64,000 nt of DNA from Polyodon spathula (lineage: Eukaryota > Chordata > Actinopteri > Acipenseriformes > Polyodontidae), in assembly GCF_017654505.1 (NCBI RefSeq), contig NC_054547.1, positions 30,381,846 to 30,445,845 of the forward strand, written 5' to 3'. The notes under the pieces are model-generated. The model did no database searches, had not been told where the DNA came from, and saw only the letters and a list, made by a program, of their open reading frames with translations. Made by a program: the position numbers and the translations under genes. Below, piece after piece: positions 40,887-53,284 of this stretch; position 1 is the first letter of the stretch, and each line of letters opens with the position of its first letter.

Positions 40887-41008
40887 ATGGACTGTTCTAA
40901 CAACGTCAGTAACTGCTTGGAATGTTATGTTTCAAATACAAACGGCGACGAGAGAAGAAATGAACATCGAGGGGAAACAAAGTTTCGTTGTGAAATGTTA
41001 ATTTTCCA
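40887..41008 (+). other. Candidate SPATA16 5' untranslated exon
   Basis: A strong donor-like site (TTCCAG|GTAAGA) ends this stretch at 41008, 1.8 kb before the first coding exon. Joined to the acceptor at 42777, the reading frame of the SPATA16 ATG runs back into a TGA in this stretch without another ATG, as expected for a non-coding leader. The GC content is above its surroundings. The left end is unknown, and 40887 is only the start of an upstream ATG frame. No promoter motif was recognised. This is a guess based on one splice site and position. Confidence 0.2.
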
Positions 41009-41097
41009 GGTAAGACATAGCACCTACCATAACGTTTTATTTATTTATTATTTTTATTTATGTATTTGTTTATTTCGTTTTTTGTTTTGTGTTGTTT

Positions 41098-41167
41098 TTT
41101 TTTTTTGTTTTGTTTTGTTTTTTTTTGGGGGGGGGGGGGGGGGGCTGTGGGTGGGGGGGGGGGGGGG
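41098..41167. repeat. T-rich then poly-G tract
   Basis: T/G homopolymers run into about 18 G, then a second G run of about 15. Such tracts are error-prone in sequencing and can form G-quadruplexes. Confidence 0.85.
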
Positions 41168-41374
41168 ATTTAGGCTAATACATGACACAGTGATGTGTCC
41201 TGAAGTCTGCAAAATGAGCTGGAATTTATCAAACGCAGTTGTCTTTGTTATTATTTTAAGACCTGGCCATTTTGGTGAATTTGACCTCTATTTCAGAGTC
41301 CCTGAAGTAAAAATAGTGCCAGTACATTTCTTCTATATTGCGAGGCAATTTGACAGTGCAAAATAGATTTCTTC

Positions 41375-41378
<4 letters not shown>

Positions 41379-41410
<32 letters not shown>
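41379..41410. repeat. Poly-A tract
   Basis: About 32 A in a row. No retroposed gene sequence was recognised upstream of it. Confidence 0.9.
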
Positions 41411-41412
<2 letters not shown>

Positions 41413-41692
41413 GTAAAATAGTTGAACTCTCAAACTAGGCACTTTGGAGCCATCTGAGATCATTAACATCACCAACAATCTAGAATTTTGTTTAAAAGAC
41501 TACTTGTTTGTTTTTTATCAACTTCTTGAAGTACTGTTTTTTTGGGGGGGGGGGGTTGTATTCAGCCGATGAAGGACTTATAGGGTGCGTTAAGTGAGCC
41601 TCTCAGAAAGCACACTGAGCTAATTTAAATGACTTAACGCTCTGCTCCACGAAAGCGCTAGCATTTAAAATTGAGAATAATAATTCTTTGCT

Positions 41693-41861
<169 letters not shown>

Positions 41862-42776
41862 TTTTATAGTAAACAAACAGTAGTACAAAATGTTATATTA
41901 CTGAGATAGTTTTGGTTTTCCTTCATTTTTGTTCTGTTGTAACTTAAAATTGTTTGCCAAAAAACATTAAAAATACGAACTATAAGTAATGTAAACAAGT
42001 TAACCCTTTCTAAAACTAATTTAGGTCATATAGTCATTTAAATTGTCTAGCCAGTCCTTAGATATAAATCTTGTCCATTTTACATTTGCTTGTTCTTTTG
42101 GTGTTTTTTTTTTTTAAAGAATTTCAAAAACCCCAGTAGAAGCATGGTTTATATACAGCCTGACACTTTAGACAAGACACTTCTGCTATTTTGTTATCTT
42201 AAACCATGTTAAAGTGTAAACCAATAAAATGCTTTAATCTTGAAGTGATGAGGGTTCTAGAGTTGAAAAACTTTTGTATTCAACGCTACAGAGCAATTGT
42301 TTTTTTTCTTTTTTTAGTCTGTCTGCATTCGTTCAAATCAAACAGCAGATTAACTATGTTCCATGCTTTGTATTTCTTATCTAAACAGAATATTTATTTC
42401 ACTCATAAGGTTTGGCCAGCCTGATGATCATTTATTTATTCTTCTCTAATTATTCAACACAATCGAATGAGTGGACAAATCATACTATTACAAATTAGGG
42501 CGAGTTGATTCAGAGATACATACTTTAATTTTTATACATTGTCTTCTCATTCATATAATAACTAAAGTTCTTTCATGAGTTATTAGACATGCAATAACTA
42601 CTAAGGAATGAGTCAGTTGTCCCGGTACCTACTTTCATGGTCCATGTGCTTTCCCATGATTGTTGCTGAACAGTTGCACACAACTTGACTTATATAGCTC
42701 ACATGATCACATGTATTTGAATACTTTACAAAGTAGGGTATTTTCTAACATTAATTTAAATTCTCATTTTTTATAG

Positions 42777-43387
42777 GAACTGTAAGTGTATCTATGGCTT
42801 CTTCATCTGAAAGAGAATCTGACTGTAGTGATAAGAAGTCAAGTAAACCTTCAGTGGACACAAGACCTAAAACAAGCGAAGGTCGTGCAGTGAAAAATGA
42901 AGCAGCAATAGCTCATGTGGAATGTCCTGCAGCAGGCAATGAAGTGCTGCTTCAAGAAGAAATTAACAACTTAAACAAGAGAACAAAACGGAGCAGGTGT
43001 GTGAAACCCAAGAAAAGAAAGTTGGGCGAAAGAAAGCAGGAGTGTGAAGACAGATCACTAGTGAAAAAAGAAGCAAGGAATGTATCATCAGATCAACCCG
43101 TCCTGCCTGCCCTGCCTCGCATTCCTCTTAGAGGTCTGGTGGATGTAGAAATGAAGTTAGTCTATGAAGATGAGCAGAACATTGCACTGCAGTTCATGAA
43201 GTCTCGAACCTCATCAGATTCACAATTAGTGGATCAAACTGCTGAAATAGATTCTCCGCGTAGATCTAATCTCAGTCTTCTGCCTCAGATTAACAAATGG
43301 CTTCAAGTAGCCTTACAGGATGCCAGCTCATACTACAAGCAGAAGAAATATGTAATAGCAGCAAATCGGTTCACAAGAGCACTTGAG
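42777..43387 (+). CDS. SPATA16: SPATA16 coding exon 1 (N-terminus)
   Basis: First coding exon of spermatogenesis-associated protein 16, a testis protein linked to the Golgi, proacrosomal vesicles and acrosome formation. The acceptor (TTTTTATAG) precedes 42777, ATG is at 42794, and the donor (CTTGAG|GTACTT) follows codon 198 in phase 0. Residues 1-100 are polar and poorly conserved, with a basic NLS-like cluster (KPKKRKLGERK, 71-81). Conserved family blocks follow: PRIPLRGLVDVEMKLVYEDE (108-127) and LPQINKWLQVALQDASSYY (163-181), which opens the TPR-like helices. I chose this ATG because it leads the only long frame and the human protein aligns with a similar N-terminal length. The -3 base is T, a weak Kozak context, though +4 is G. 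Reading through the donor gives a 240-codon frame whose last 42 residues are intron. Confidence 0.93.
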
Positions 43388-44307
43388 GTACTTGTTGTTT
43401 ATATCAAATTAATCCAAAATTGTTTTTCTAAAGAAATGGTATTTCTTCTCTTTTATTTAAATAATGGATTTGTTAATTTCTGTTTTGTCATTACGTCCTT
43501 TTCTTTTAAATTATAAGCACTCCTGTGGCATTTAATGGTAGCCAAGTTTTAAATGCTTTACTGTTGTCAGAATTACGCAGGTCAGACTTTGTAGTTATAC
43601 AGCAGTATCTGTAGAGGCAAGTCTAATTTATTTAATATTCAGATTTAATACAAATTATTTTCCACCTTCACAGAAAAATGTTGTGTAAAAAAGTGCCCGC
43701 ACTATTGGATAGGTTCTCATCATACTAATTCTTAAACCATGAACAGGCCTACGAGAGTCTTGTAATAATGATGAATAACACATACACCGTATTTTCTAGA
43801 GTAAAAGTTTTTTTTTTCTTCCTAAATATATGTGTTAGATATCCTGATGGCGTTTGAGCATCAGATTTGCAAAAATAACAATTCTGTAAGCACTTCTGCT
43901 TAGAACTGCCAAACGCATCATTTTGACGCCTATTACAATACAGTACATGTTTTTTTGTATAGCGTACAATAGTATTATTTTAGTATACAAGCCCCACCCC
44001 CACTTGCTTCCTAGCCCATACAGAAGTATGTATTTCAAGGGGGTGGTCTGGCTGTAATTCAATAAAACTGCATCTATGTTTTACGTGACAGCTTCTGGAT
44101 GTGAACAAAACGTGGGATTCATTTTTTTATATATAGACAATGTTACAGAATGATTTTTGGCAGATCTTCAGATGTTTGCGTTTTGATTTAAGAGAAATTA
44201 GAAGCATTTGCTCTTTTAATGAGGGCAGCAAGGATTTGCCCACAACAGTGGAGGTACTTCTGTTTCCCACAGAAGCACTGTGCTGCAGGGTCATGCAATA
44301 AAAAAGG

Positions 44308-44356
44308 TTTCTTCTTCTTCTTCTTCTTCTTCTTCTTCTTCTTCTTCTTCTTCTTC
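44308..44356. repeat. (CTT)n microsatellite
   Basis: About 16 CTT units followed by a short (GAT)n run, in SPATA16 intron 1. Confidence 0.95.
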
Positions 44357-45222
44357 TGATGATGATGATGCCCTTCCATAGTATTCATGCTGCCTCCGGT
44401 TACTGCAGTCAGTAAATATAGGCTTTTACTATAAATTATAGATCAGTTCATATGTTTGCTTGTGTATTAGTCGACCCGCCCCCCCAATTTCAGGACTGTA
44501 TTTTGGGTTTAAATTTCTCGACTTATAGTTAAGCAAATAACTTATGTTCCCCCTGACTCCAGGCTTCCGAGGGCATTACAGCAATAGGTCAGTTCTTGTC
44601 AGGATCACTTTAATCATGTAGAGCTAGCATGTGACAATCACACAAGTCTGACATGGTTATTGAATGCCTAAAAAAGATCAACACATATGGTAAAATGTGC
44701 ATTAGATAAACCATGCTCATTCCTTCAGACATTAACTGCAAACTTTAATACCATTCCAGAGTGTCACCATGAAATGAACCTTCTTCCAAATTATCACGTA
44801 TCAAGCATTAATATCACCCATCCCCTGCCCGCTAACTGTAACACCTAGGATTGTGTTCATGGTTCAGTCAGTTTGTTTTATTCAGTAATTTATAGTGTAT
44901 TTTATATGCTATTTGCATGTTGCATATCACGCTTATGCGTACATTTTCTGTTACTAACACAAATAGATGTTCATTCGTGTTTTATAATTGTGAAGAAGGT
45001 AATGGTGGTCATGATTCAAGATCGACTGACGCAGCTCTAGACTGGCTGAGTCTAAAGTACTGCTCTGCCATGGCACAAATTTTACTCCATCCTGAATGTA
45101 TTAACTGGCCCAAAATTAATGAGTAAGCTGCTACATTTAAATGCTTAAATGCTCTGCGGCGGTGCTCAAAATAGGCTACCGTTGGCACAGATTAACAGAC
45201 TAATATTAAAAATAGCGCACCC

Positions 45223-45261
45223 TCCCCCCCCCTCCCACCCCCCCCCCCCCCCCCCCCCCCC
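45223..45261. repeat. Poly-C tract
   Basis: Nearly pure C over about 39 bp with three short interruptions. Confidence 0.85.
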
Positions 45262-46673
45262 AAAATGGGCTACCTCAATTGAACAAAAGGTAGGTCATTT
45301 GGAAAGGCAGAAATGAATGTTCAAAATGGGCTAACCTTTCTTTTAAATAAAATGTACAGGTTTTAACCCACTAAAGCCCGGGTATCTCATATGGAGAGGC
45401 AGAAATGACCTATTGACTAAGTGTCTTGACTTTATAGTGTTATTATATGACGGATAAAGCCAACTATACATAATGAAATACATAATGAAATAGCCGGTAT
45501 CGAGCTATAACTTCATCATCAGGGAGATCAAAAAGTATAATGCGGACCCTAAATACTCTCCCATCTTCTTAGTACTCGTCCTTTGTTCCTGGGTTGTTCA
45601 GAAAGGTTAGGAGCCTGCACTCTCCATTGTAAGAAATATGTTATGACTGCTGCCATAATGCTCTTTCCTATTGGCTGCTTTCTGACTTTCTTTGCGCCCA
45701 AATAAGGCCAATTTGAAATCTGACTTATTTGAGGACCCTTTTAGAGCCGGTGCAGGTCTTCTGCCCTTCGTAAACCTTCTTTTATACCGCAGACTTAATT
45801 TACAAATGAGCGCCACCTACAATTTTCCCATGCATATATTTAAGGCTTGACACACTTTAAAGTACATGGCTAATGAGCACCGGAGCGCATTTTGGCAGTG
45901 CTAACACGGACTTAACTTGCCAAAAGTGCCATGATACATACAGGGCAATTTTAAGGAAGGGTAAACTGCACTATGGCCTTAATGCCGTCACAAACACTTG
46001 ATTCATGACCCCCAATATGTATTAATTGAAATCTTGTTAATTCTTTACACAGGTATATTACATATACTAGTGTCAGGATTCAAAACGGATATTTATTAAA
46101 AAAAAATTTTTAATCCTCCTTAGATATGCTAATGTTCTTGTACCCTTTGTAAAATGGCCTTTACCATTCTCATTGCAGTTTTTTGCTTTGTTGTTAATCT
46201 ACAATTATGTATTTATAAGTGGTGTCTTGCTCTGTTCCTTTTTTAATTGGAATTTGGTGGAGATCTAAAATGTGGAGTTTATTAAAAAATACTTAAAAGG
46301 TCAACAGTGGTGATTATAATATTGATTATGTTGATGTTGGCAGGCTGTTGATTCATTTATCATTGTCTATCGTTGATTCATTTATCGTTGTCTATCGTTG
46401 TAAAAATAGAGAAGAAAAACTTCAAGGATCAATAGAGATGGTTGCATAATTTAAATGAGAAAGAATACTAGCGCTAGCTGAACAGTTATTATTTAAAGTT
46501 TGTTTGTTTCGTAGACCGTTGACAATAAATCACTGGGCTGCAACCAATAATCTAAAAAACAGTTCCCCCCCAGTTCTGTTTACATAAGTTAACACACAAT
46601 TGAATAGCATTCTGCATTTGGGGCTCCTGTTAACCTCACTGCTGAATTGTGATATTCTGCTCCTCTGATACAG

Positions 46674-46819
46674 CTCTGCTCTAAAGGCCTGGTTGTGGAA
46701 ACCCCCTTTGAGGCAGACTATGAAGACATCTCCAAGGTTGCCAGCTTCATTGAATCTAAACTTGTCATCTGCTTCTTGCGAATGAAAAGACCTGACTTAG
46801 CTCTTAATCATTCCCACAG
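46674..46819 (+). CDS. SPATA16: SPATA16 coding exon 2
   Basis: The 146-bp exon enters in phase 0 after acceptor CTGATACAG and leaves after two bases of an Arg codon at donor CACAG|GTAAGG. It encodes LCSKGLVVETPFEADYEDIS then KVASFIESKLVICFLRMKRP and DLALNHSHR. This matches the family's TPR region, including the FIE(S/T)KL and RM(K/R)(K/R)PDLALNH blocks. The TPR fold packs paired helices for protein binding; the partner of SPATA16 is not visible from sequence. No frame break is present, and the exon joins exon 1 without a gap in the family alignment as I recall it. Confidence 0.95.
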
Positions 46820-49800
46820 GTAAGGATGGTTAGGTATATAAAAAAGCTTGGTTAAGTTTCTATACCTAAACGGAACTCCTTGTCAATAATACAGTGGGTA
46901 CAAAAGCTAGATAGTTGAGCACAGCAGTTGAAGATACTGTACAATATCGAATCAATTATGCAACACCCACTGTAGTATTACTGTAATGGCATGCTAAGCT
47001 ACAAATAAATACATTATTAAAACCATATATAGATAGAGAGGGAGGGAGAGGGGACTCATACAGTGGTGGGGGAGGGGTAATCTCCTAGCAGTGATTGAAT
47101 ACCTCTTCTAAACATTATTCAAGTTAACAGTATACAAAAAACAAGTCATTTTGTTTGTACAGCAGTTTTCTTCTGTGAAGCTCCTTGCTGACATTGGGTT
47201 GTCATCCAAATTGATTGTCATCCAGTCAAACAGCTGAACAGAACTTCTGTGCACAGTTGAACCTAGGTAGATGTAGAATAGGTAGGGGGGATAGCGTAAA
47301 TTAGTGTTTGCAAGATTCGTTGCCAGGCTGGTAATGCAATTATTGTTGGATATTAATTTCCATCTTCACACAAAAAAATGTAGCAGTGAAAAAAAAAGTG
47401 CCAGCACTAATGGATAGCTTCTCTTCAAGTTAATGAGGTCCTTATAATTAACACAGTGAATGTGTAAGAATTGGTATAGAGATTTTGCTTTATATGTGTT
47501 GAAATGATGGCAGATATTCCTTGGGGGTGTTCTATTTACTGACTGTCCTTCATACTGGCCTTTAATTATCGGTGGACATCAATACTTTAATACTTAATGT
47601 CAAAAGATAAATTGCTGCAGGAGAATTCTTAATTAAACAGGGAAGGAAACAAACATGCCAAAACCTTAGAGAGCTTAAAAGGCTGTTACACAGGGGTTGG
47701 TCAAAACAATAGAAACACCTGCCATATGTACCTCGCTCATGTGTAAATGGGCCATGCCTCACAATACTTGTTAATTTGTTGTGTAAATGGCAGCTCTGAC
47801 ATGAGTTTTGTTGTATATTTGGTGGCTTCTGTAGTTGGATACAACAAAATATACGAAAATGAAATGGTGATCTGTTTTGTACTTATAAGTAAATACATTA
47901 TTTTGGGTGTCTCTTATTGCAGTTTGATGATCACAAAGAGAACCTGAGCTAGCTCTTATAAAAAGAGACTACATACTATGAATTAACTTATATTTTAAAT
48001 CACAAAACAGATATTGTACTCAGGAACGACTATTGAACATAAAAAGTGTATTTTTTTATTGTGTCGTCAGTTCCATGCGCAACATGACAACTGTTTACAG
48101 GATAAGGTGTATGTTATAATTTCATATATAAATTCAGATGCATACTGTATTAAGATTGTAGAACTGTTCTAGCAAATTCTATTGGTCTTTTTTTCAAACC
48201 CCCTCAGCTCTGTAAAGAATTATAAAACGAATAAATACATTTTACTTATAATTGTCCCCATTTTCTATTTATTTTTTTTGAAAGAATATCGATGTGGTGC
48301 ATTTTTCATTAGACCTGAGGGGAGAAAGATAAGGGACAACCAATGTATTATTTTTTAACAGATGCTGTCAGATACCAGCTTGAAATATTAGTGAAACACC
48401 TTTATTTTGCTTTTTTTTAAAAGAAAAATGACTGAGTAATTGACATTAACATTTTATTAGTTTATATTGAGGAATACTGAGTGACGATGATTTATAATTA
48501 CTTTAGTTTTCATTACATACAGGTTGGACATACTAATTAACAAAACTTCAGGGATAAGTGCCTCCTTTCTCATCCCTGATTGCTCATATTAATAAATACT
48601 GTACATAACATAAAATGAAACTGCTATTTTTATTTGACTTTTTCCAAAGTTTTTTTTATGAGAGAAAGTGGCACAAATGATAATTTGAAGAATGTAAATG
48701 ATAAACCACGCAAGGACCCCACACAACTATCTATGATTACCATCGTTCTGTCTATTTTTTTTTTTTTAAATACTATGCTCCAAAGTATATGTTTAGTTAA
48801 ATGTTTGCCATTAGTAATAGCTGGTGGATTAATGAGTATAATTATTTAGACCTCCTGAAGACTCTACTCCCATTGAGTTAATTGTTTCCATTAAAATGAA
48901 ATAGGAGGTCCATCAATATTCAGTTTTATGACCTTAGTCGGGAAACAATTTATTACGTGTTCATTTTTCTGCATAAAACCCCCAAACTTTCTTTAAATAT
49001 CAATGCTTGTTAATCTCAAGATAAAATGACCTTTCATAACAATTGTAAATAAGAATCAGATGTGTTTCCTTTTGAGGCAGCGTCAAAAGACAGATATTTA
49101 CCAGCCAAAAGCCTTCCTCTATCACCTATAGCACAGTGGACAAATCATGATGTTGAATTATTAACATTTAAGATCTGTGTACTCGGTTCCTTTTTAAAAT
49201 CTACAACTGCAAGCATACATAAAAAATATCTAAAATAGGTGTATTATTGAAGTCAGTTGAGGTTAAAACAGGATTTGACTCCTTCATCCACTCAATATGA
49301 TTCTGCATATGTAGCATTAGCTGTCCCCTAATGGGAAAATGTTGCCAATGCAGGGCTAGGTACAGGGCCACCGTAGACAAAGGCAGGATTCAATATGATC
49401 AGTGTACAAGGTAGTGAAATTGGGCATTACTCAGTGTGATAACCGCCTCTAATTCCTTCACGGAAGTTGAGATAGGCTTCTCCTTCACTTTTCCTTCCTG
49501 TCTTGTGCAATATAATTTGTAATTTGAGGAGTTTAGGGTATGGAGACACCTTTCAAGTCATAACCTCAATCAGTCTGGCATGGTTCCTGTCTTCCCATTT
49601 TATTTACCACAGAATATATGTCATGATTGCCAAAATGAAATAGTTGAGCCAAGAACAGCAAAATGTGTACAGGATTCTATCATTCTCCTGGACCACTCCA
49701 AGACATATTGATCTTAAAGAGTAAGTAGTGAGGTTCTGAAAAACATAGAGCTATACATCTCCATGTGTTGATACCATTGTTTAAATAACGTACCTGTAAT

Positions 49801-50596
49801 TTTTATTTTCGTTAACATCTGACAACTTTTTACACTTTAAGCTCTAAACTTTGTTTCAAACCCTCTTTTCCAAATGGTCGCTCTAGTGCACTGATGGTGG
49901 TGTAAGAAGTATTGCCCACATTGTCAAACAGATCACAGCAATAATGATCCATGAAGTGTTACGGAACAGAAAAGCCAGAGCGCTTGTTATGTTTGTTTTT
50001 TTTTTTTTGTTGTTGTTTTTTTATTGCTCTTCTTGCAGTGATTTAGAGGACAGATCTCAAACACCAGTGCACTAGAGCGGGCATTTTGAAAAGAGCTTTG
50101 AAGCAGACTTTAAAGTTGTAAGTGTAAAAGGTTGTCAGGATGTTAACAATGAGCAGATAAATTACAGTACGTTATTTAAACAGTTGTAGCACCATGTGGG
50201 GGCGTGGAATGCTATGTTTTTCAGAGGCCTGCTACTTACTCTTTAAACTGATCCTTGTATTTTGTGTATGAAAGGGTGACATATTTTTTTTTACTGAAAT
50301 ATTTGGTTCAACCATTTTAATTAGTCCAAACTCCAAAACTTTGTTTCACCAGGATAGATCCATTCTTTTTCATTCAGATGTTACAAATTAAACACGTATT
50401 ACTTACAACATAATGTATTACAATTGCAAGAGACAAGTAAACATTCAAACATATTGATTCAGGTGTGAATTAAATAAATGAACTTAAATACGCAGTTATT
50501 CTGTAGCATTTCTATCGCCCCGTGTATCATTAAGCATCTTATATGTAGGCTCATTATAATGTCAGCATTATGCATTCCAAATGTTCTTTGTTACAG
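46820..50596 (+). other. SPATA16 intron 2
   Basis: Non-coding, 3.8 kb. It holds the second copy of the intron 1 motif (about 47345-47440) and a complete TTAA-flanked MITE at 49718-50242. No other exon was recognised. Confidence 0.8.
49718..50242. mobile_element. MITE with long inverted repeats and TTAA target site
   Basis: TTAA lies at both borders (49714-49717 and 50243-50246). From there inward the two ends are inverted copies for roughly 190 bp. Shared blocks in order are AGAGTAAGTAG, CTGAAAAACATAG, GTTTAAATAACGTAC, GTTAACATC, a TTTTACACTT block and GCTCTAGTGCACTG. The centre is unpaired and non-coding. A TTAA duplication points to piggyBac or Kolobok. The AGAG start is unlike the CCYT ends of piggyBac, so a Kolobok-type MITE is my preferred but unproven reading. 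Confidence 0.8.
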
Positions 50597-50686
50597 GAGC
50601 ATACACCTAAATCCAGTCGATTACCAGCATCACCTTCGTCAGGCAACAGTGTTCAGATTATTGGCACGTTACTCTGAGGCTGGAAG
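50597..50686 (+). CDS. SPATA16: SPATA16 coding exon 3
   Basis: The 90-bp exon lies between acceptor TTGTTACAG and donor TGGAAG|GTAGGA, phase 2 on both sides. The first base completes an Arg codon. It then encodes SIHLNPVDYQHHLRQATVFR and LLARYSEAG, a TPR helix pair very close to the human segment. The last two bases are AG of another Arg codon (residue 277 in this model), completed in exon 4. By alignment this is human Arg283, altered in a family with globozoospermia by a change at the same exon-final G. Confidence 0.94.
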
Positions 50687-51546
50687 GTAGGAAATGACTC
50701 TTTTTTTAAATTTCTTTTTTTATTAATGTACTGGTAAGTCTTATAGGAGATAATGATTCACTTGACAGCTAAAAGTCCATTGAAGATGAAGAACGAGGTA
50801 ACCCTGTACAAACTAACTGCACTGTGCTGAAAGTATGGCCTGTTATATATTGACTAATTCCAAAAAATACCTGCTCCAGGTTGCCTTTATTGCCATTGCA
50901 ATACTGAATAAAAAAAAAAAAAAGTTGAGAAGAAATGTTTTTTCCATATTCTTTTATATAGTGTAAAAAAATAGGCTGACATGTAGAACATTTTACCAGA
51001 TTCAATGCAAATGTAAAGAAGAATAAGAGAAGGGCACTGGAAGTAAGTCTCTGGTCTATAGAATAATTAGCTTCATAATTATGTTGCCATATTACTTCCC
51101 TTTTATGAGATAAGAAATAGTTTTTTCCAATTAAAGCTCTCTGCTCCATCTGTGTTAATATGCAATGCATTCCTGTTTTAATTGCTGTATATGATTATGT
51201 ATTTATCATGTAAAAGCGCCTTTAAAAGTGATAGACTCTGCTTTCCATATGATGTATAAATTAAATTAACAATGTAGTTCAATACTGGTCCTCAGGGATA
51301 TTTAACAGTCATTATTTTTACCAAGCAGTGCTGGTATTGCACACTAAGATGTACATACTGTAGTAAACAGTACAGAATGATTTGATATAAGTAGAACTGT
51401 TTACAGTTAATGTTTGGTTAAAGCAAATGCCTGGTCCAGTAATGGCCACTGAAGACCCTGACATCTAAACACCATTGCTATTAATTTCATGAATCTGCTC
51501 TAACACAGACCTCTTTTTTGCCTTTTTTAATTGTATTAAGTGATGT

Positions 51547-51579
51547 TAATAAAGGGGGGTGGGGGGGGGGGGGGGGGTG
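51547..51579. repeat. Poly-G tract
   Basis: GGTGGGGG-type run of about 33 bp, nearly all G. Confidence 0.85.
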
Positions 51580-52361
51580 GTCAATAAATCACCTCAAGGA
51601 AAAAATAATACACAAGCAGGATTAATATAATGTTAGTGGGCTGTGGTGGTATTAAATATGCTGATGTTTAGATCGTATAATAGACCTAGCAAAAATCCCA
51701 TAATAACAGATTTAGCCATTCTATAATAGCACTAATGTATTTTATTTATTTATTTAAAAAAACTATGCTTTGATGGTCATTTGCAAAAATATAATAGTTT
51801 TCCTAATAATTTCTGAAAATGGAAAGTCTGTATCTGCATGGTAAAAGATCGAATATCAGCTACCACACTTGCATAAGGTTGTTCCCTGAGAGGATACATT
51901 GTAGACATTGTTAATGCACATAACTCAAATAACTCAAATTTGAACCCAATACTGTTTTACAGTTTTGCCCTTCTGACCCATCTTGTGTCTTAGCTTTATT
52001 GCATGTTTCTCTCATAATTTGGTTGAGGAAACCACTGCATGGTTGCCAGGGTTACAAATCTTCCCAGCGTTTCCCTGTCATTACATTGAAAACAACGATT
52101 AATGGATGGTGGCTTCCAAATTGGGCCATATGCTTTCTCAAACCTTTTCATTGTTCCAATTCTCGAATGCTGTTTGTTGGGCATCATCTGCATTTTATAC
52201 CAAAAAGAATGCAGACCCCATGTACTAATCACAATGAAAAACAAAAAATGTCAAATATTTGGAAAAAAATAATATCAAGCAGTCAAGCTTTTCCAGATGT
52301 ACGCCTTGGAAACACTGTTACATCCTTATGAAAAGTTGGTGAATTGGTCATATTGTTTTTG

Positions 52362-52594
52362 CACTTTTCCCATGGTTTTGTTTTACTTTTCCCATGATTT
52401 CCTACTGTTTTAACATGCTTTCTCTGTGATTTACTATACTGGACCATGGTTAACCATGGTGTACTATGGTAAACATTTCTTAGAAACATGGTATATCATG
52501 GTATTCTCATGGTCCAGTATAGAAAAGCACAGAGAAAGCATGTTAAAACAGTGGGAAACCATTGGAAAAGTAAAGTAAAACCATCGGAAAAGTG
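52362..52594. mobile_element. Palindromic element, CCATGG-rich
   Basis: Inverted arms of about 86 bp (52362-52448 and 52509-52594) share CACTTTTCCCATGG-type, AACATGCTTTCTCTGTG and CTATACTGGACCATG blocks. The 60-bp loop is dense in CCATGG and ATGGTA words. It has no coding capacity and is unrelated in sequence to the other palindromes in the window. A foldback MITE is the likely identity, but no target duplication was identified. Confidence 0.7.
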
Positions 52595-52693
52595 TGAACA
52601 CACTATGATAAATTCACCATGGTAAACTTTCAAAGGGCAATACAAGCAAAAATGGCTCAACCTACAGTATGAAGAAAGCCTTTAGTAAAACTA

Positions 52694-52762
52694 TAGATAT
52701 TATATATATCTCGATATATATATATCTATATATATATATATAAGTATATATATTATATAAGA
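52694..52762. repeat. Imperfect (TA)n tract
   Basis: TA-rich tract with several GA and CT interruptions. It lies at the truncated left edge of palindromic MITE copy 2. Confidence 0.85.
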
Positions 52763-52785
52763 ATATAGTATATTATATTATAATA

Positions 52786-53284
52786 ACAGTGATATTTCAA
52801 AATATCACTATTTCCAATGGGAAAACAGGCAAATTTGTGTCTTTTCCTTCACATAAAGTCAGAAAAAAACAACATATGAATCCAAATTAACATGTATTTA
52901 TACTAAAGTAATACAAAAATGACTACAAAAGATTTAGAAGTTAGTAGTTTTTCGAGATTTACGATTATGCTGTATTTACAGTATAATTGAAAATCTTTAA
53001 AAACTACTCACTTCTAAATCTTTTGTAGTCATTTTTGTATTACTTTAGTATAAATACATGTTAATTTGGATTCATATGTTGTTTTTTTCTGACTTTATGT
53101 GAACGAAAAGACACACATCTGCCCATTTTCCCACTGGAAATAGTGATATTTTTAAATATCACTGTCCTGGTCACAAAAGCAAAGTTTGTGGGGAATAATA
53201 GCCGTATCCTATACTTTTGAGGCATAAGCAATTAGGAAATAACACTTACTACCCAGGAAAAAAAATTATGTTACATAGTGTAAT
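52786..53284. mobile_element. Palindromic MITE, copy 2
   Basis: Same family as 34799-35303. This copy has lost about 120 bp of the left end; it starts at AGTGATATTTCAAAATATCA. It keeps the complete inner half that copy 1 lacks. The palindrome centre lies near 52975-52985, between two inverted TTTTCGAGATTTACGATTAT-like and ACTACTCACTTCTAAATC-like arms. The right end (GTTACATAGTGTAAT) matches copy 1. Confidence 0.8.

Larger units (their letters stand above)
43388..46673 (+). other. SPATA16 intron 1
   Basis: Non-coding, 3.3 kb. It contains a (CTT)n tract at 44308-44356, a C homopolymer block at 45223-45261 and a 75-bp motif near 43660-43735 that recurs in intron 2. A cluster of AAAATGGGCTA-type words near 45165-45340 looks like degenerate repeat DNA. 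No other exon was recognised. Confidence 0.8.

Noticed and set aside
40887..41366. 159-codon frame upstream of SPATA16
   Set aside because: Most of it translates T and G homopolymers. Only its first 120 bp, ending in a donor-like site, was kept as a possible leader exon.
43388..43516. C-terminal part of the 240-codon frame that starts at 42794
   Set aside because: A donor site sits at 43388 and the family similarity stops there and resumes at 46674, so this tail is intron read-through.
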